The notes beneath the pieces are model-generated. The model had not been told where the DNA came from. It was given only the letters and a program-made list of their open reading frames with translations, and searched no databases. A program made the position numbers and the translations under genes. This document shows positions 1 through 8,173 of a stretch of DNA of 38,003 nt, piece by piece; position 1 is the stretch's first letter; each line of letters opens with the position of its first letter. Source of the DNA: Kiloniellales bacterium (lineage in GTDB: Bacteria > Pseudomonadota > Alphaproteobacteria > Kiloniellales > JAKSDN01); contig JANQLT010000153.1 in assembly GCA_028280455.1 (NCBI GenBank), forward strand, positions 1 to 38,003, in the 5' to 3' direction.

Positions 1-236
1 CGCCCGACTCGCGCAGCAACTACTGGCTCTGCACCATCCTGCTCGAGCCCGGCTGTCCCTTCGGCCGCGACGCGCTGCTCGCGGCCCTGCACGAGGCGGG
101 CCTCTACGCCCGGCCGGCCTGGACCCCCATGCACCGCCTGCCGATGTTCGCCGAGGCGCCGCGCATGGATCTCTCCGTGACCGAAGACTTGGTGTCGAGG
201 CTCATCTGCCTACCAAGCTCGGTCGCCTTGGCCTGA
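1..236 (+). CDS. legC: LegC-type nucleotide-sugar aminotransferase, 3' end only
   Basis: The gene enters from the left edge; about 77 codons are visible, reading in frame from base 3 to the TGA at 234-236. The fragment begins PDSRSNYWLCTILLE and later has RPAWTPMHRLPMF and LICLPSS. These match the C-terminal signature of PLP-dependent sugar aminotransferases of the DegT/DnrJ/EryC1 family, in particular the LegC group (NYWL, RPxWTxMHxLPM, LPSS). LegC puts the 4-amino group on the 4-keto-6-deoxy nucleotide sugar in legionaminic acid synthesis. The PLP lysine lies outside the window. legG begins 14 bases downstream, so they are probably co-transcribed. Assignment to LegC rather than another DegT-family enzyme rests on this motif set and on the neighbours. 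Confidence 0.8.
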   Translation, partial: PDSRSNYWLCTILLEPGCPFGRDALLAALHEAGLYARPAWTPMHRLPMFAEAPRMDLSVTEDLVSRLICLPSSVALA

Positions 237-250
237 GCGCTGGCCGGGCG

Positions 251-1429
251 ATGCGCAAGATCTCTGTGGTGACCGGCAGTCGGGCGGACTACGGCCTGCT
301 GCGCTGGCTGATGGCGGAGATCGATGCCGATCCGGCTCTCGATTTGCAGACCGCGGCCACGGGCATGCACTTCTCGCCCGATCACGGCCTGACCTACCGG
401 GCGATCGAGGAGGATGGCTTTCGCATCGACGCCAAGGTCGAGGTGCCGCTGGGCTCGGACAGCGCGACGGCCATCGCCAAGGCGGTGGGGCAGGGCGTGA
501 TCGGCTTCGCGGATGCCTTCGAGCGGCTGGCGCCGGACCTGGTGGTGCTGCTCGGCGACCGCTTCGAGATCCTCGCCGCCGCCCAGGCGGCCGCCCTGAC
601 CCATCGGCCGATCGCGCATCTGCACGGCGGCGAGGTGACCGAAGGCGCCATCGACGAGTCCCTGCGCCACGCCATCACCAAGCTGTCGCACCTGCACTTC
701 GTGGCGACCGAGAGCTTCCGCCGGCGGGTGATCCAGCTCGGCGAGCCGGCCGGGCGGGTGCACCGGGTCGGCGCTCCCGGCCTCGACGCCCTGACCCATC
801 TGACCTTGCTCGACGACAAGGCCCTGGAAGCCGCCCTCGACTTTTCCCTCGACGGGCGCTGCCTGCTCGTCACCTTCCACCCGGAGACGCTGGCGCGGGG
901 CGACACGGCGGCGGACTTCCGTGCCCTCCTGAGCGTGCTCGAAGCCAAGAGCGACCTGCGCATCGTTTTCACCAAGCCCAACGCGGACGAGGGCAACCGC
1001 GCCATCGCGGCCTCGATCGACGACTGGGTCGCCGATCACCCGGCGCGCGCCAAGGCCTTCGACAGCCTGGGTCAGCTCCGCTACCTGAGCCTCCTGCGGC
1101 GGGCCGACGCGGTCGTCGGCAACTCCTCGAGCGCCCTGATCGAGGCGCCGGCGCTCGGCACGCCCAGCGTCAACATCGGCGCGCGCCAGAAGGGCCGGCC
1201 GACCGCGGCCAGCGTCGTGACTTGCGGGACCACGCCGGCGGAGATCGGCGCGGCGATCGACCGGGTGCTGGAGCCGGGCTTCGCGGAGGGCCTGCGGGAG
1301 CAGGCGCCGCCCTACGGCGGCCCGGGGGCCTCGGCCAGGATCAAGGGGCTGCTCAAGGCGGTCAGCCTGGAGGGCCTGCTGCACAAGCCCTTCTGCGATC
1401 AGCCGCTGGGCGGCGAGGTGCCGGCGTGA
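251..1429 (+). CDS. legG: UDP/GDP-sugar 2-epimerase, hydrolysing (NeuC/LegG family)
   Basis: A 392-residue NeuC-family enzyme. The family removes the nucleotide and inverts C2 of a diacetamido-trideoxy nucleotide sugar, giving the free hexose that NeuB/LegI condenses with PEP. Visible signatures are the N-terminal GSRADYGLL, HLHGGEVTEGAIDESLRH in the middle, and VGNSSSALIEAPALGTPSVNIG near the C-terminus, all typical of the GT-B-fold epimerases. Length is normal. The ATG at 251 is the first good start after the aminotransferase stop. The stop overlaps the GTG start of the next gene in GTGA (1426-1429), which implies translational coupling. The LegG rather than sialic-acid NeuC assignment comes from the adjoining legC and ptmE-like genes. 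Confidence 0.88.
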   Translation: MRKISVVTGSRADYGLLRWLMAEIDADPALDLQTAATGMHFSPDHGLTYRAIEEDGFRIDAKVEVPLGSDSATAIAKAVGQGVIGFADAFERLAPDLVVLLGDRFEILAAAQAAALTHRPIAHLHGGEVTEGAIDESLRHAITKLSHLHFVATESFRRRVIQLGEPAGRVHRVGAPGLDALTHLTLLDDKALEAALDFSLDGRCLLVTFHPETLARGDTAADFRALLSVLEAKSDLRIVFTKPNADEGNRAIAASIDDWVADHPARAKAFDSLGQLRYLSLLRRADAVVGNSSSALIEAPALGTPSVNIGARQKGRPTAASVVTCGTTPAEIGAAIDRVLEPGFAEGLREQAPPYGGPGASARIKGLLKAVSLEGLLHKPFCDQPLGGEVPA

Positions 1430-2511
1430 CCGGCCAGCGCGTCTTCGTCATCGCCGAGGCCGGGGTCAACCACAACGGCGACCCGGCCATGGCCATGCGC
1501 TTGATCGAGGCGGCGGTGGAAGCCGGCGCCGACGCCGTGAAGTTCCAGAGCTTCACGGCGGCGCGCCTGGTGAGCCCCGCGGCGCCGAAAGCGCGCTATC
1601 AGCAGGCGACGACCGCCGAGTCCGAAAGCCAGTTCGAGATGCTCCGCAAGCTGGAGCTGACGGCGGCGCAGCAGCGCGCGCTGGCGGCGCACTGTGGCAC
1701 GCGCGGCATCGAGTTCATGTCGACGCCCTTCGACGAGCAGGCAGTCGCGTTCCTGTCGCAGGATGTCGGCGTGCAGCGCCTCAAGGTGGCCTCCGGCGAG
1801 ATCACCAACGGCCCGCTCTTGCTGGCCGTCGCGCGCTGCGGCCTGCCGGTGATCCTCTCGACCGGCATGAGCACCCTGGACGAGGTGCGCGCCGCCCTCG
1901 GCGTGCTGGCCTTCGGGTTCACGGCGGCGCCTGACGTGCGGCCTTCGGCCGAGGCCTTCGCGCAGGCCTACGAGAGCGAGGCCGGCCGGCGCGCCCTGGA
2001 CGGCAAGGTCACGCTCTTGCACTGCACCTCCGAGTACCCGGCGCCCCACGACGAGGCGAACCTCCGGGCCATGGCGACCTTGCGGGAGGCCTTCGGCCTG
2101 CCGGTCGGGCTCTCCGACCACAGCATCGGCCCGCTGGTGCCGCTCGCCGCCGCCGCCCTCGGCGCCGGCGTGATCGAGAAGCACCTGACCCTGGATCGCG
2201 GCCTGCCGGGCCCGGACCACCTGGCCTCGACGGCGCCGGCCGACTTCGCCGAGATGGTGGCCGGCATCCGAACCGTCGAGGCGGCCCTGGGCTCGCCCGA
2301 CAAGCGGCCGACGGCCTCGGAGCTGGCCAACCGCGCGGTCGCCCGCCGCAGCCTCGTCGCCCTGTCGCCGATCCGCGCGGGCGAGACCTTCGACGAGTCC
2401 AACCTGGCCGCCCGCCGCCCGGGGACGGGAGCGACGCCCCTGCGCTATTGGGATCTGCTCGGCACCCGCGCGGCTCGGGACTACGCCGCCGGCGAGGCGA
2501 TCGAAGCGTGA
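1426..2511 (+). CDS. legI: N,N'-diacetyllegionaminate synthase (NeuB/LegI family)
   Basis: This 361-residue NeuB-family synthase condenses PEP with a 2,4-diacetamido-trideoxyhexose to form the nine-carbon nonulosonate. It starts with VFVIAEAGVNHNGD, the NeuB hallmark. FMSTPFD, LKVASGEITN, ILSTGMSTLDE, LLHCTSEYPAP and GLSDHSIGP follow in the expected order, together forming the TIM barrel. The C-terminal 70 or so residues (from NRAVARRSLVA) are the SAF/antifreeze-like domain that closes the active site. The GTG start at 1426 overlaps the legG stop; the frame is open further upstream, but homology begins just after this GTG. The stop overlaps the next start in the same GTGA arrangement (2508-2511). 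NeuB versus LegI specificity cannot be read directly and is inferred from context. Confidence 0.9.
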   Translation: MTGQRVFVIAEAGVNHNGDPAMAMRLIEAAVEAGADAVKFQSFTAARLVSPAAPKARYQQATTAESESQFEMLRKLELTAAQQRALAAHCGTRGIEFMSTPFDEQAVAFLSQDVGVQRLKVASGEITNGPLLLAVARCGLPVILSTGMSTLDEVRAALGVLAFGFTAAPDVRPSAEAFAQAYESEAGRRALDGKVTLLHCTSEYPAPHDEANLRAMATLREAFGLPVGLSDHSIGPLVPLAAAALGAGVIEKHLTLDRGLPGPDHLASTAPADFAEMVAGIRTVEAALGSPDKRPTASELANRAVARRSLVALSPIRAGETFDESNLAARRPGTGATPLRYWDLLGTRAARDYAAGEAIEA

Positions 2512-3146
2512 GCCTGCCGGTGATCCTCGTCGGCGGTGGCGGCCACGCGCATGTGGTGATCGACGTGCTGCGCCTGGCCGGCCAGGAGATTCTCGGCGTC
2601 TGCGACCCGGCTCTGACGGGGCCGGGCAGCGCGGTCTGCGGTGTCCCGGTGATCGGCGACGACGAGGCGATCTTCGCGCGGTCGAGCGACAGCGTCCTGC
2701 TGGCCAATGCCGTCGGCTCGACCCGCACCACCGCCTCGCGCGCCGAGGTCTTTCAGCGCTTCCGCGCGCGCGGCTATCGCTTCGTCACCGCCAAGCATCC
2801 GAGCGCGCTGATCGCGGACTCGGTCGCGCTGGGCGAGGGGGTGCAGGTCATGGCCGGTGCCGTGGTCCAGCCCGGTGTCGCGCTCGGCGACAACGTGCTG
2901 GTGAACACCGGCGCCTCGGTCGATCACGACTGCCGGATCGAGGCCCACGTCCATATCGCGCCGGGCGCCGTGCTGTCCGGCGGCGTGGCGCTCGAAGAGG
3001 GCGTCCATGTCGGCACCGGCGCCGTCATCGTCCAGTCCCTGCGGGTCGGCCGCGGCAGCCTGGTGGCGGCCGGTGCCGTGGTGACCGCCGACGTGCCCGA
3101 CGCCGCGACGGTGCGCCCGCCGCAGGCCTCGGTCGCCTCGGCGTGA
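2508..3146 (+). CDS. legH: NeuD/PglD-like sugar O/N-acyltransferase, probable LegH
   Basis: This 212-residue protein has the NeuD/PglD layout. An N-terminal Rossmann-like half (VILVGGGGHAHVVIDVL) is followed by a left-handed beta-helix built of hexapeptide repeats from about residue 105 to the end. It includes NTGASVDHDC, whose histidine is the general base in PglD-type N-acetyltransferases. In the Campylobacter legionaminic pathway LegH acetylates the 4-amino group made by LegC. Its place between legI and legF fits that role, although NeuD-type O-acetylation of the finished sugar is possible. It begins with GTG in a GTGA overlap with legI. The last ten residues, after the final repeat, are low in complexity. 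Confidence 0.8.
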   Translation: MSLPVILVGGGGHAHVVIDVLRLAGQEILGVCDPALTGPGSAVCGVPVIGDDEAIFARSSDSVLLANAVGSTRTTASRAEVFQRFRARGYRFVTAKHPSALIADSVALGEGVQVMAGAVVQPGVALGDNVLVNTGASVDHDCRIEAHVHIAPGAVLSGGVALEEGVHVGTGAVIVQSLRVGRGSLVAAGAVVTADVPDAATVRPPQASVASA

Positions 3147-3176
3147 TCCGGGCCGCGCTGTCGCGTCGCCGCCGCC

Positions 3177-3875
3177 ATGGCTTTCGCCGGCAAGAGCATT
3201 CTGGCCATCATCCCGGCGCGCGGCGGCTCCAAGGGCCTGCCGCGCAAGAACCTGCTGCCCCTGGGCGGCAAGCCCCTGATCGCTTGGACCATCGAGGCGG
3301 CGCGGGCCTCGAAGACGATCGACCGCTTGATCCTGACCTCCGATGACGAGGAGATCATGACCACCGCCGAAGGCCTGGGCTGCGAGGTGCCCTTCGCCCG
3401 GCCGGCCCCTCTCGCCGGCGACGAGACGCCGATGGCCGCCGTCGTCGAGCACGCCCTGGACAGCCTGGAGCGGGGCTACGACTACCTCGTGCTGCTCCAG
3501 CCGACCGTGCCGGGGCGTCGCGGCGAGGACATCGACGCGGCGGTGGCGCGCTGCATCGAGGCCGAAGCGCCGGCTTGCGTGACGCTCTGCGAGGCGGAAG
3601 AGAATCCCCACTGGATGTTCCGGCTCGACGACGCCGGGCGGCTGGCGCCCCTGCTCGACGGCCAGGAGCCGCCCGCGCGGCGTCAGGACCTGCCGCGCCA
3701 CTACCTGCTCAACGGCGCGGTCTACGTCGCCGCCTGCGAGTGGTTCCGGGAGCGCCGCAGCTTCTTCGGCGAGGGTGCGGTGGGTCAGGTGATGCCGCGG
3801 GAGCGCTCGCTCGACATCGACACGGCCGAGGACCTCGAGCTTGCCCGCCGGCAGCTCGAGCGAGGGGCCGGCTAG
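3177..3875 (+). CDS. legF: CMP-nonulosonate cytidylyltransferase (NeuA/LegF family)
   Basis: This 232-residue enzyme activates a nonulosonic acid with CTP. The N-terminal loop IPARGGSKGLPRKNL is the CTP-binding signature of CMP-NeuAc, CMP-Leg and CMP-Kdo synthetases. SLDIDTAEDLELA near the C-terminus is the usual metal-site region. The central motif is LLQPTVPGR rather than the usual LLQPTSPLR, so two normally conserved residues of the substrate pocket differ. The ATG at 3177 is 30 bases after legH and puts the CTP loop near residue 10, as in homologues; no strong Shine-Dalgarno is visible. It lies between legH and the ptmE-like gene, consistent with the last activation step to CMP-legionaminic acid. 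Confidence 0.87.
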   Translation: MAFAGKSILAIIPARGGSKGLPRKNLLPLGGKPLIAWTIEAARASKTIDRLILTSDDEEIMTTAEGLGCEVPFARPAPLAGDETPMAAVVEHALDSLERGYDYLVLLQPTVPGRRGEDIDAAVARCIEAEAPACVTLCEAEENPHWMFRLDDAGRLAPLLDGQEPPARRQDLPRHYLLNGAVYVAACEWFRERRSFFGEGAVGQVMPRERSLDIDTAEDLELARRQLERGAG

Positions 3876-3884
3876 GGCAGGGCG

Positions 3885-4940
3885 ATGGACAACTGGCAGA
3901 AGGTCCTGGTCGCGCCCGACATGCCGATCGTCGAGGTGATCCGGCTGATCGACATCGAAGGCACCCAGTTCGCCATCGTCGTCGGCGCGGACGGCGAGCT
4001 CGTCGGCGCCGTCACGGACGGCGACGTGCGCCGCGGCATTCTCCGGGGCGTGCCCTTGGACGCCAGGGTCGAGGAGATCATGCATCGGCAGCCCTTTACC
4101 GTGCGCGAGACCGAGGGCGTCGAAGCGGCCTTCGACGTGATGCGCGCGGAACACCTTCGGCAGATCCCAATCGTCGACGAGCGCAACCGCGTCACGCGGG
4201 TCGTCAGCATCGACGACTTCTTTCAGCCGCAAGCGGTCTCGGCGCCCGTGGTCATCATGGCGGGCGGCCGCGGCCGCCGCATGAAGTCGCTGACCCGGGA
4301 GACGCCCAAGCCGATGCTGCCGGTGGCCGAGCGGCCGGTGCTCGATCACATCCTCCATGCCTTGAGCGAGCAGGGCTTCAAGAACGTCTTCCTCGCCGTC
4401 AACTACCTGGCGGACATCATCGAGGCGCACGTCGGCGACGGCGCCGAGCTCGGCATGCAGCTCCGCTACCTGCGCGAGGAGGAGCCCATGGGCACCTGCG
4501 GGGCCTTGAAGCTGCTGCCTTCGCGGCCGGAGGAGTCCTTCCTGGTCCTGAACGGTGACCTGATCACGCAGATCGACTATCGCCATCTCCTGGCCTTCCA
4601 TGCCCAGACCGGCGCGATCGCCACCGTCTGCGTCCGCGAGTACATGAGCGAGATCCCCTTCGGGGTCGTCGGCATCGAAGGCGAGCGCATGACGCGCATC
4701 GAGGAGAAGCCGACCCATCGCTGCATGGTCAACGCCGGTATGTACGCCCTGGAGCCGGCGGCGCTCGATCTGCTGCCGAAGGACGGCCCGATGGACATGA
4801 CCGATTTGCTCCAGCTCGTCCTCGACAAGTCGCTGCCCTGTGCCGCCTTCCCGGTGCACGAGTACTGGCGCGACATCGGCCGCCCGGCCGATCTCCTGAC
4901 CGCGACGGAGGAACTGGGCTCGGGCGATAGCTCTGGCTAG
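3885..4940 (+). CDS. ptmE: CBS-domain sugar-1-phosphate nucleotidyltransferase, PtmE-like
   Basis: A 351-residue fusion. Residues about 1-115 are a tandem CBS pair (FAIVVGADGELVGAVTDGD; RQIPIVDERNRVTRVVSIDD). Residues about 121-345 are a nucleotidyltransferase with AGGRGRRM at 126-133 and TPKPMLP at 140-146, then FLVLNGDL and a metal-site-like YWRDIGRP. This architecture is that of Campylobacter PtmE, which makes GDP-glucosamine from glucosamine-1-phosphate and GTP as the entry to GDP-linked legionaminic acid synthesis. The CBS pair suggests allosteric control by a nucleotide. The gene starts 9 bases after legF. Guanylyl rather than uridylyl or thymidylyl specificity is inferred from the operon, not from residues. 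Confidence 0.82.
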   Translation: MDNWQKVLVAPDMPIVEVIRLIDIEGTQFAIVVGADGELVGAVTDGDVRRGILRGVPLDARVEEIMHRQPFTVRETEGVEAAFDVMRAEHLRQIPIVDERNRVTRVVSIDDFFQPQAVSAPVVIMAGGRGRRMKSLTRETPKPMLPVAERPVLDHILHALSEQGFKNVFLAVNYLADIIEAHVGDGAELGMQLRYLREEEPMGTCGALKLLPSRPEESFLVLNGDLITQIDYRHLLAFHAQTGAIATVCVREYMSEIPFGVVGIEGERMTRIEEKPTHRCMVNAGMYALEPAALDLLPKDGPMDMTDLLQLVLDKSLPCAAFPVHEYWRDIGRPADLLTATEELGSGDSSG

Positions 4941-4953
4941 CGGGGAGCATGCC

Positions 4954-5895
4954 ATGACGCCGCACGGACTCATGTTCCATCATTTCTGGGACGCCCAGCA
5001 TCCGCGGGGGCAGGGGGCGCTCACCGCCGAGGAGCTCGCCGAGCTGCTGTCTTTCGTGGGGCTGCCGCGTATTCTGCCGGCTCGGGAATGGCTGGCGCGC
5101 GCCTTGGAGGACCGGCTCGAGCCGGGCGAGCTTTGCCTGACCTTCGACGACGCGCTGCGCTGCCAGCTCGACATCGCCCTCCCGGTGATGCGGCAGCTCG
5201 GCCTGACGGCCTTCTGGTTCGTCTATTCCTCGGTCTTCGAGGGCCAGAGGGAGCGGCTGGAGATCTATCGCCGGTTCCGCGACACGGGCTTCGCGACGAT
5301 GGACGACTTCTATGCCGCCTTCGAGGAGACCCTGCGGGCCTCGCCCGTGGCACAGGAGGTCGAGGCGCGGCTGCGCGGCTTCGAGCCGGCGCAGTACCTC
5401 TCGGAGTTCCCCTTCTATTCGGACGGCGACCGTTGGTTCCGCTACGTTCGCGACCGCATTCTGGGGCCGGAGCGCTACTGGGCCGTCATGGACGACATGT
5501 TGCGGGCGCACGGATTCGATGAAGAGGAAGCGGCGCGTCAGCTCTGGATGACCGACTCCGACCTGCAGGCCTTGGAGCGAGAGGGCCACGTCGTGGGCGC
5601 GCATTCCTACGCGCATCCGACCGTGCTGGCCGAGCTCCCGGCCGAGGCGCAGCGGAGCGAGTACGAACGCAATCTCGCACACCTGGAGCGGGTGCTGGAC
5701 CGGAAGGTCGTCGCCATGTCGCACCCCTGCAACTCCTACTCCGACACTACGTTGCAGATTCTCGCGGACCTCGGCCTGCGCCTCGGCTTTCGCTCCAACA
5801 TGGCGATGGGCCAAGCGGCCTCGCCGATGGAGTATCCGCGCGAAGACCACGCCAACGTGCTCCGCATGATGCGGGAGCAGTCTCACTATCCTTGA
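4954..5895 (+). CDS. NodB-like polysaccharide/sugar deacetylase
   Basis: This 313-residue protein has the carbohydrate esterase 4 core. TFDDA at 63-67 supplies the catalytic/metal Asp pair (D65, D66), and HSYAHP at 217-222 supplies the two metal-binding His (H217, H221). SHPCNSYSDTTL follows as the equivalent of motif 3. Between motifs 1 and 2 is an unusually long insert (about residues 95-200) rich in aromatic and acidic residues, not usual in peptidoglycan deacetylases. No signal peptide is visible, so it probably acts in the cytoplasm on a nucleotide- or lipid-linked sugar. It is 13 bases after the ptmE-like gene, with a GGGGAG-like ribosome site. Likely role: removing an acetyl group from the legionaminic acid or its glycan before further substitution. 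The substrate is inferred. Confidence 0.72.
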   Translation: MTPHGLMFHHFWDAQHPRGQGALTAEELAELLSFVGLPRILPAREWLARALEDRLEPGELCLTFDDALRCQLDIALPVMRQLGLTAFWFVYSSVFEGQRERLEIYRRFRDTGFATMDDFYAAFEETLRASPVAQEVEARLRGFEPAQYLSEFPFYSDGDRWFRYVRDRILGPERYWAVMDDMLRAHGFDEEEAARQLWMTDSDLQALEREGHVVGAHSYAHPTVLAELPAEAQRSEYERNLAHLERVLDRKVVAMSHPCNSYSDTTLQILADLGLRLGFRSNMAMGQAASPMEYPREDHANVLRMMREQSHYP

Positions 5896-5973
5896 GGTCG
5901 GCTTGGAGCGTCCGGCTCAGCGAAGAGTCGGACACCTTGCCGACGACCATCCGACAATCCATGAGGGCAGCGA

Positions 5974-6894
5974 ATGTCGAACAAAGAGAAGATCACGAGC
6001 TACTTCAACCAAATCTTCGCCGACTACGACCATCTCTACGACGACACCGATAGCCTCGATGTCTATCCCTCCGGCCTGGTCCGCCTGCAGCGCACCATGG
6101 AGCTCGTCGCCCGCCACAAGTCCGGCGGACAGGCGCTCGATCTCGGCTGCGGCACGGGGCCCGTGGCCGTCGCGCTCGCCAAGCGCGGTTTCGACGTCTA
6201 CGGCGTCGACATCGCGGAGAACATGGTCGAAAGGGCGCGAGAGCGCGCCGCGCAGGCCTTGGGTGACGCGGCGAGCAAGACGCGCTTCGAGGCCGGCGAC
6301 GTGGAGTCCCTCGATCTCGAGCCCGCCTCCCTCGACGTCGTCGTCGCCCTCGGTCTTCTCGAGTACCTGCCCGACGACCGGCCCCTGCTGAAACGAATCG
6401 CGCCGGCCTTGAAGCCGGACGGCGTCTTCGTCGTGGCCTTCCGCAATCGGCTCTTCAACCTCTTCAGTCTGAACGACCTGACCAAGCAGGAGGTGGCGGA
6501 CGGCACCTACCTGGACCTTCTGGAGCAGTACCTGGAGGAACGGGACAAGGGCCTGGAGCGCTCGTCCCTGGACAGCTACGTCGCGGAAATGACCAAGCTG
6601 GACGGCGCCGCGGCCGGCGCCGAGCCGGAGCCCGGCGATCCGAACCGCTTTCGCTTCCAGCATCCCGTCAAGCTGCGCCAGCACACACCCAAGGAGGTCC
6701 ATGCGCTGGCCGAAGGAGTCGGCCTTCAGGTCAAGGATCTGACCTACTTCCATTTCCATCCGCTGCCGCCGGCCTTCGAGAAGGCCAACGGAGAAGCCTT
6801 CAACCGCATCGCCCTCGGCATGGAAGTCTTCGGCGAGACCCCGGTCGGCTGCGCCATGGCCTCGGCCTTCCTGGCGGTGATGGCGCCGGCGTGA
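5974..6894 (+). CDS. SAM-dependent methyltransferase, class I
   Basis: This 306-residue protein has the class I fold: motif I LDLGCGTG at 55-62, acidic motif II VYGVDIAENM with D79, and VVVALGLLEYLPDD as the motif IV/post-III region. The C-terminal half (about 165-306) is helical and charged with no recognisable domain; it includes VKLRQHTPKEVHALAEGVG, a common end of the fold in small-molecule methyltransferases. A 78-base gap separates it from the deacetylase. Its stop overlaps the next gene's GTG start in GTGA, so the two methyltransferases are probably made together. Context suggests a sugar or amidino-sugar substrate. In Campylobacter the PtmH methyltransferase N-methylates the acetimidoyl group of legionaminic acid, a plausible but unproven parallel. 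Confidence 0.78.
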   Translation: MSNKEKITSYFNQIFADYDHLYDDTDSLDVYPSGLVRLQRTMELVARHKSGGQALDLGCGTGPVAVALAKRGFDVYGVDIAENMVERARERAAQALGDAASKTRFEAGDVESLDLEPASLDVVVALGLLEYLPDDRPLLKRIAPALKPDGVFVVAFRNRLFNLFSLNDLTKQEVADGTYLDLLEQYLEERDKGLERSSLDSYVAEMTKLDGAAAGAEPEPGDPNRFRFQHPVKLRQHTPKEVHALAEGVGLQVKDLTYFHFHPLPPAFEKANGEAFNRIALGMEVFGETPVGCAMASAFLAVMAPA

Positions 6895-8060
6895 CCTCGG
6901 CACGCTCTCGACAGCGGCAAGGGGGCGAGCCATCGCCCGGCATCGAGTGCCCGAAGTGCGCCTGGCTGAATCGGGCGGACTCGCTGTTCTGCGAGCGCTG
7001 CATCGCGCCCCTGAACATCGCCAAGCTGTCGGAGCTGTCGGCGGGCGAGCGCTTCACCAGCGCCGCGGCGCTGTTGCAGGTGCTGACGCCCATTCTGTCG
7101 GCCGAGCGAGTCGCGCTGGAGGCCTCGCAGGCGCGGCTGCTCGGGGCCTACCTCAGTGCCTTCTGGTTGCGCCCGGAGACGGCCCTGATCCAGGCGGTGG
7201 AGGCGAGCCTGCTGCGCGGCCATCTGGCCGCTCGGCCGGCCGGGCCCTTCGCCGACCTCGGTTGCGGCGACGGGGTCCACACCGCCTTGATGATGGACTG
7301 GGTCTTCGGCGAGGACTTCGACGTCTTCCGGGACCTGGCGCTGAGCGCCGACGACGTCTTCGACAACCCGCCCAGCCAGCTAGGCCGGGCGCCGCTCGTC
7401 GAGCGCGGGCAAGAGATCGATCTGGGAATCGACATCAAGGCTTCGATGGTCAGCCGGGCGGCCCTGCTGGGCGCTTTCCGGCAGACGATCCAGGCCGATG
7501 GCTCGGACCTGCCGCTCGCCTCGGACAGCTACGCCGCGATCTACTCGAACGTGCTGCGGGACTTTCCCGACCACGTTCTGGAGAAGGTGCTGGGCGAATG
7601 CAGCCGCGTGCTGCGCCCGGGCGGCCTGCTGCTGTTCAGCACGCCGACCGAGAGCTACCGCGACTGGCTCCATTTCTATCGGCAAGCCAAGCAAGACGAC
7701 TCCGAGGGCAGGCGCGAGGCGGCGGCGCGCAACCTGCGTCTCGACCGCGGCCGCTCGGTCTTCTGTACCCAGCAGATCGGCCTGGCGGACTGGAGCGCGC
7801 GTCTCGAGGCCCAGGGCTTCGTCGTGGAAAGCAGCCAGGTCTACGGCGACCGCGATCTCATGGGCTTCTGGGACACCGGCCTGCGCCCCTTCATGCCGAC
7901 CATCCTGGAATGGCTGGGCAGGCTCGACGAGCCGGCGCCGCGGCGGCAGCTCAAGGCCGCGGCCGTCGATCTCTGCTTTCAGCTTCTGGCGCCGGTCTTC
8001 GAGCGCAATCTGCGCGCTTCGGACGGCGCGTTTCGCATCATCGTGGCCCGCAAGGCATGA
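6891..8060 (+). CDS. Zinc-ribbon-fused SAM methyltransferase
   Basis: This 389-residue protein has an N-terminal zinc ribbon made by C20, C23, C34 and C37 (CPKC, 10 residues, CERC), then a helical linker. A class I methyltransferase domain follows: motif I ADLGCGDG at 121-128, and SNVLRDFPDHVLEKVLGECSR with LRPGGLLLFSTPTE as the post-motif strands. A roughly 50-residue insert separates motif I from the GIDIKASMV strand that should hold the ribose-binding acidic residue. It starts with GTG overlapping the previous stop. It may act with the methyltransferase upstream on the same sugar; the ribbon could dock a partner or the substrate carrier. Function beyond methyl transfer is not recognised. 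Confidence 0.74.
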   Translation: MTSARSRQRQGGEPSPGIECPKCAWLNRADSLFCERCIAPLNIAKLSELSAGERFTSAAALLQVLTPILSAERVALEASQARLLGAYLSAFWLRPETALIQAVEASLLRGHLAARPAGPFADLGCGDGVHTALMMDWVFGEDFDVFRDLALSADDVFDNPPSQLGRAPLVERGQEIDLGIDIKASMVSRAALLGAFRQTIQADGSDLPLASDSYAAIYSNVLRDFPDHVLEKVLGECSRVLRPGGLLLFSTPTESYRDWLHFYRQAKQDDSEGRREAAARNLRLDRGRSVFCTQQIGLADWSARLEAQGFVVESSQVYGDRDLMGFWDTGLRPFMPTILEWLGRLDEPAPRRQLKAAAVDLCFQLLAPVFERNLRASDGAFRIIVARKA

Positions 8061-8116
8061 CGGCCGCTGCCGCGCATGACTATGACCTCGCTCTCTGAAC
8101 GGAGGAGCACGACTAC

Positions 8117-8173
8117 ATGATCCACACGAGCGTCCCAAGAACGAGAACGCGACGGCCGGGAGAGCGCGCATGA
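8117..8173 (+). CDS. Possible 18-residue leader ORF ahead of the amidotransferase
   Basis: ATG at 8117 is preceded by a very strong Shine-Dalgarno, GGAGGAG at 8101-8107, the best in this part of the cluster, with a 9-base gap. It encodes MIHTSVPRTRTRRPGERA and stops at TGA 8171-8173, overlapping the amidotransferase ATG in ATGA. The peptide is basic (six Arg) and has no recognisable domain. It could be a translational leader that delivers ribosomes to the next start, or a chance reading frame beside a displaced ribosome site. Confidence 0.35.
   Translation: MIHTSVPRTRTRRPGERA

Noticed and set aside
2481..4973. An 830-codon open frame on the - strand
   Set aside because: It lies opposite legH, legF and ptmE, all of which have strong family motifs; the antisense translation has no recognisable domain.
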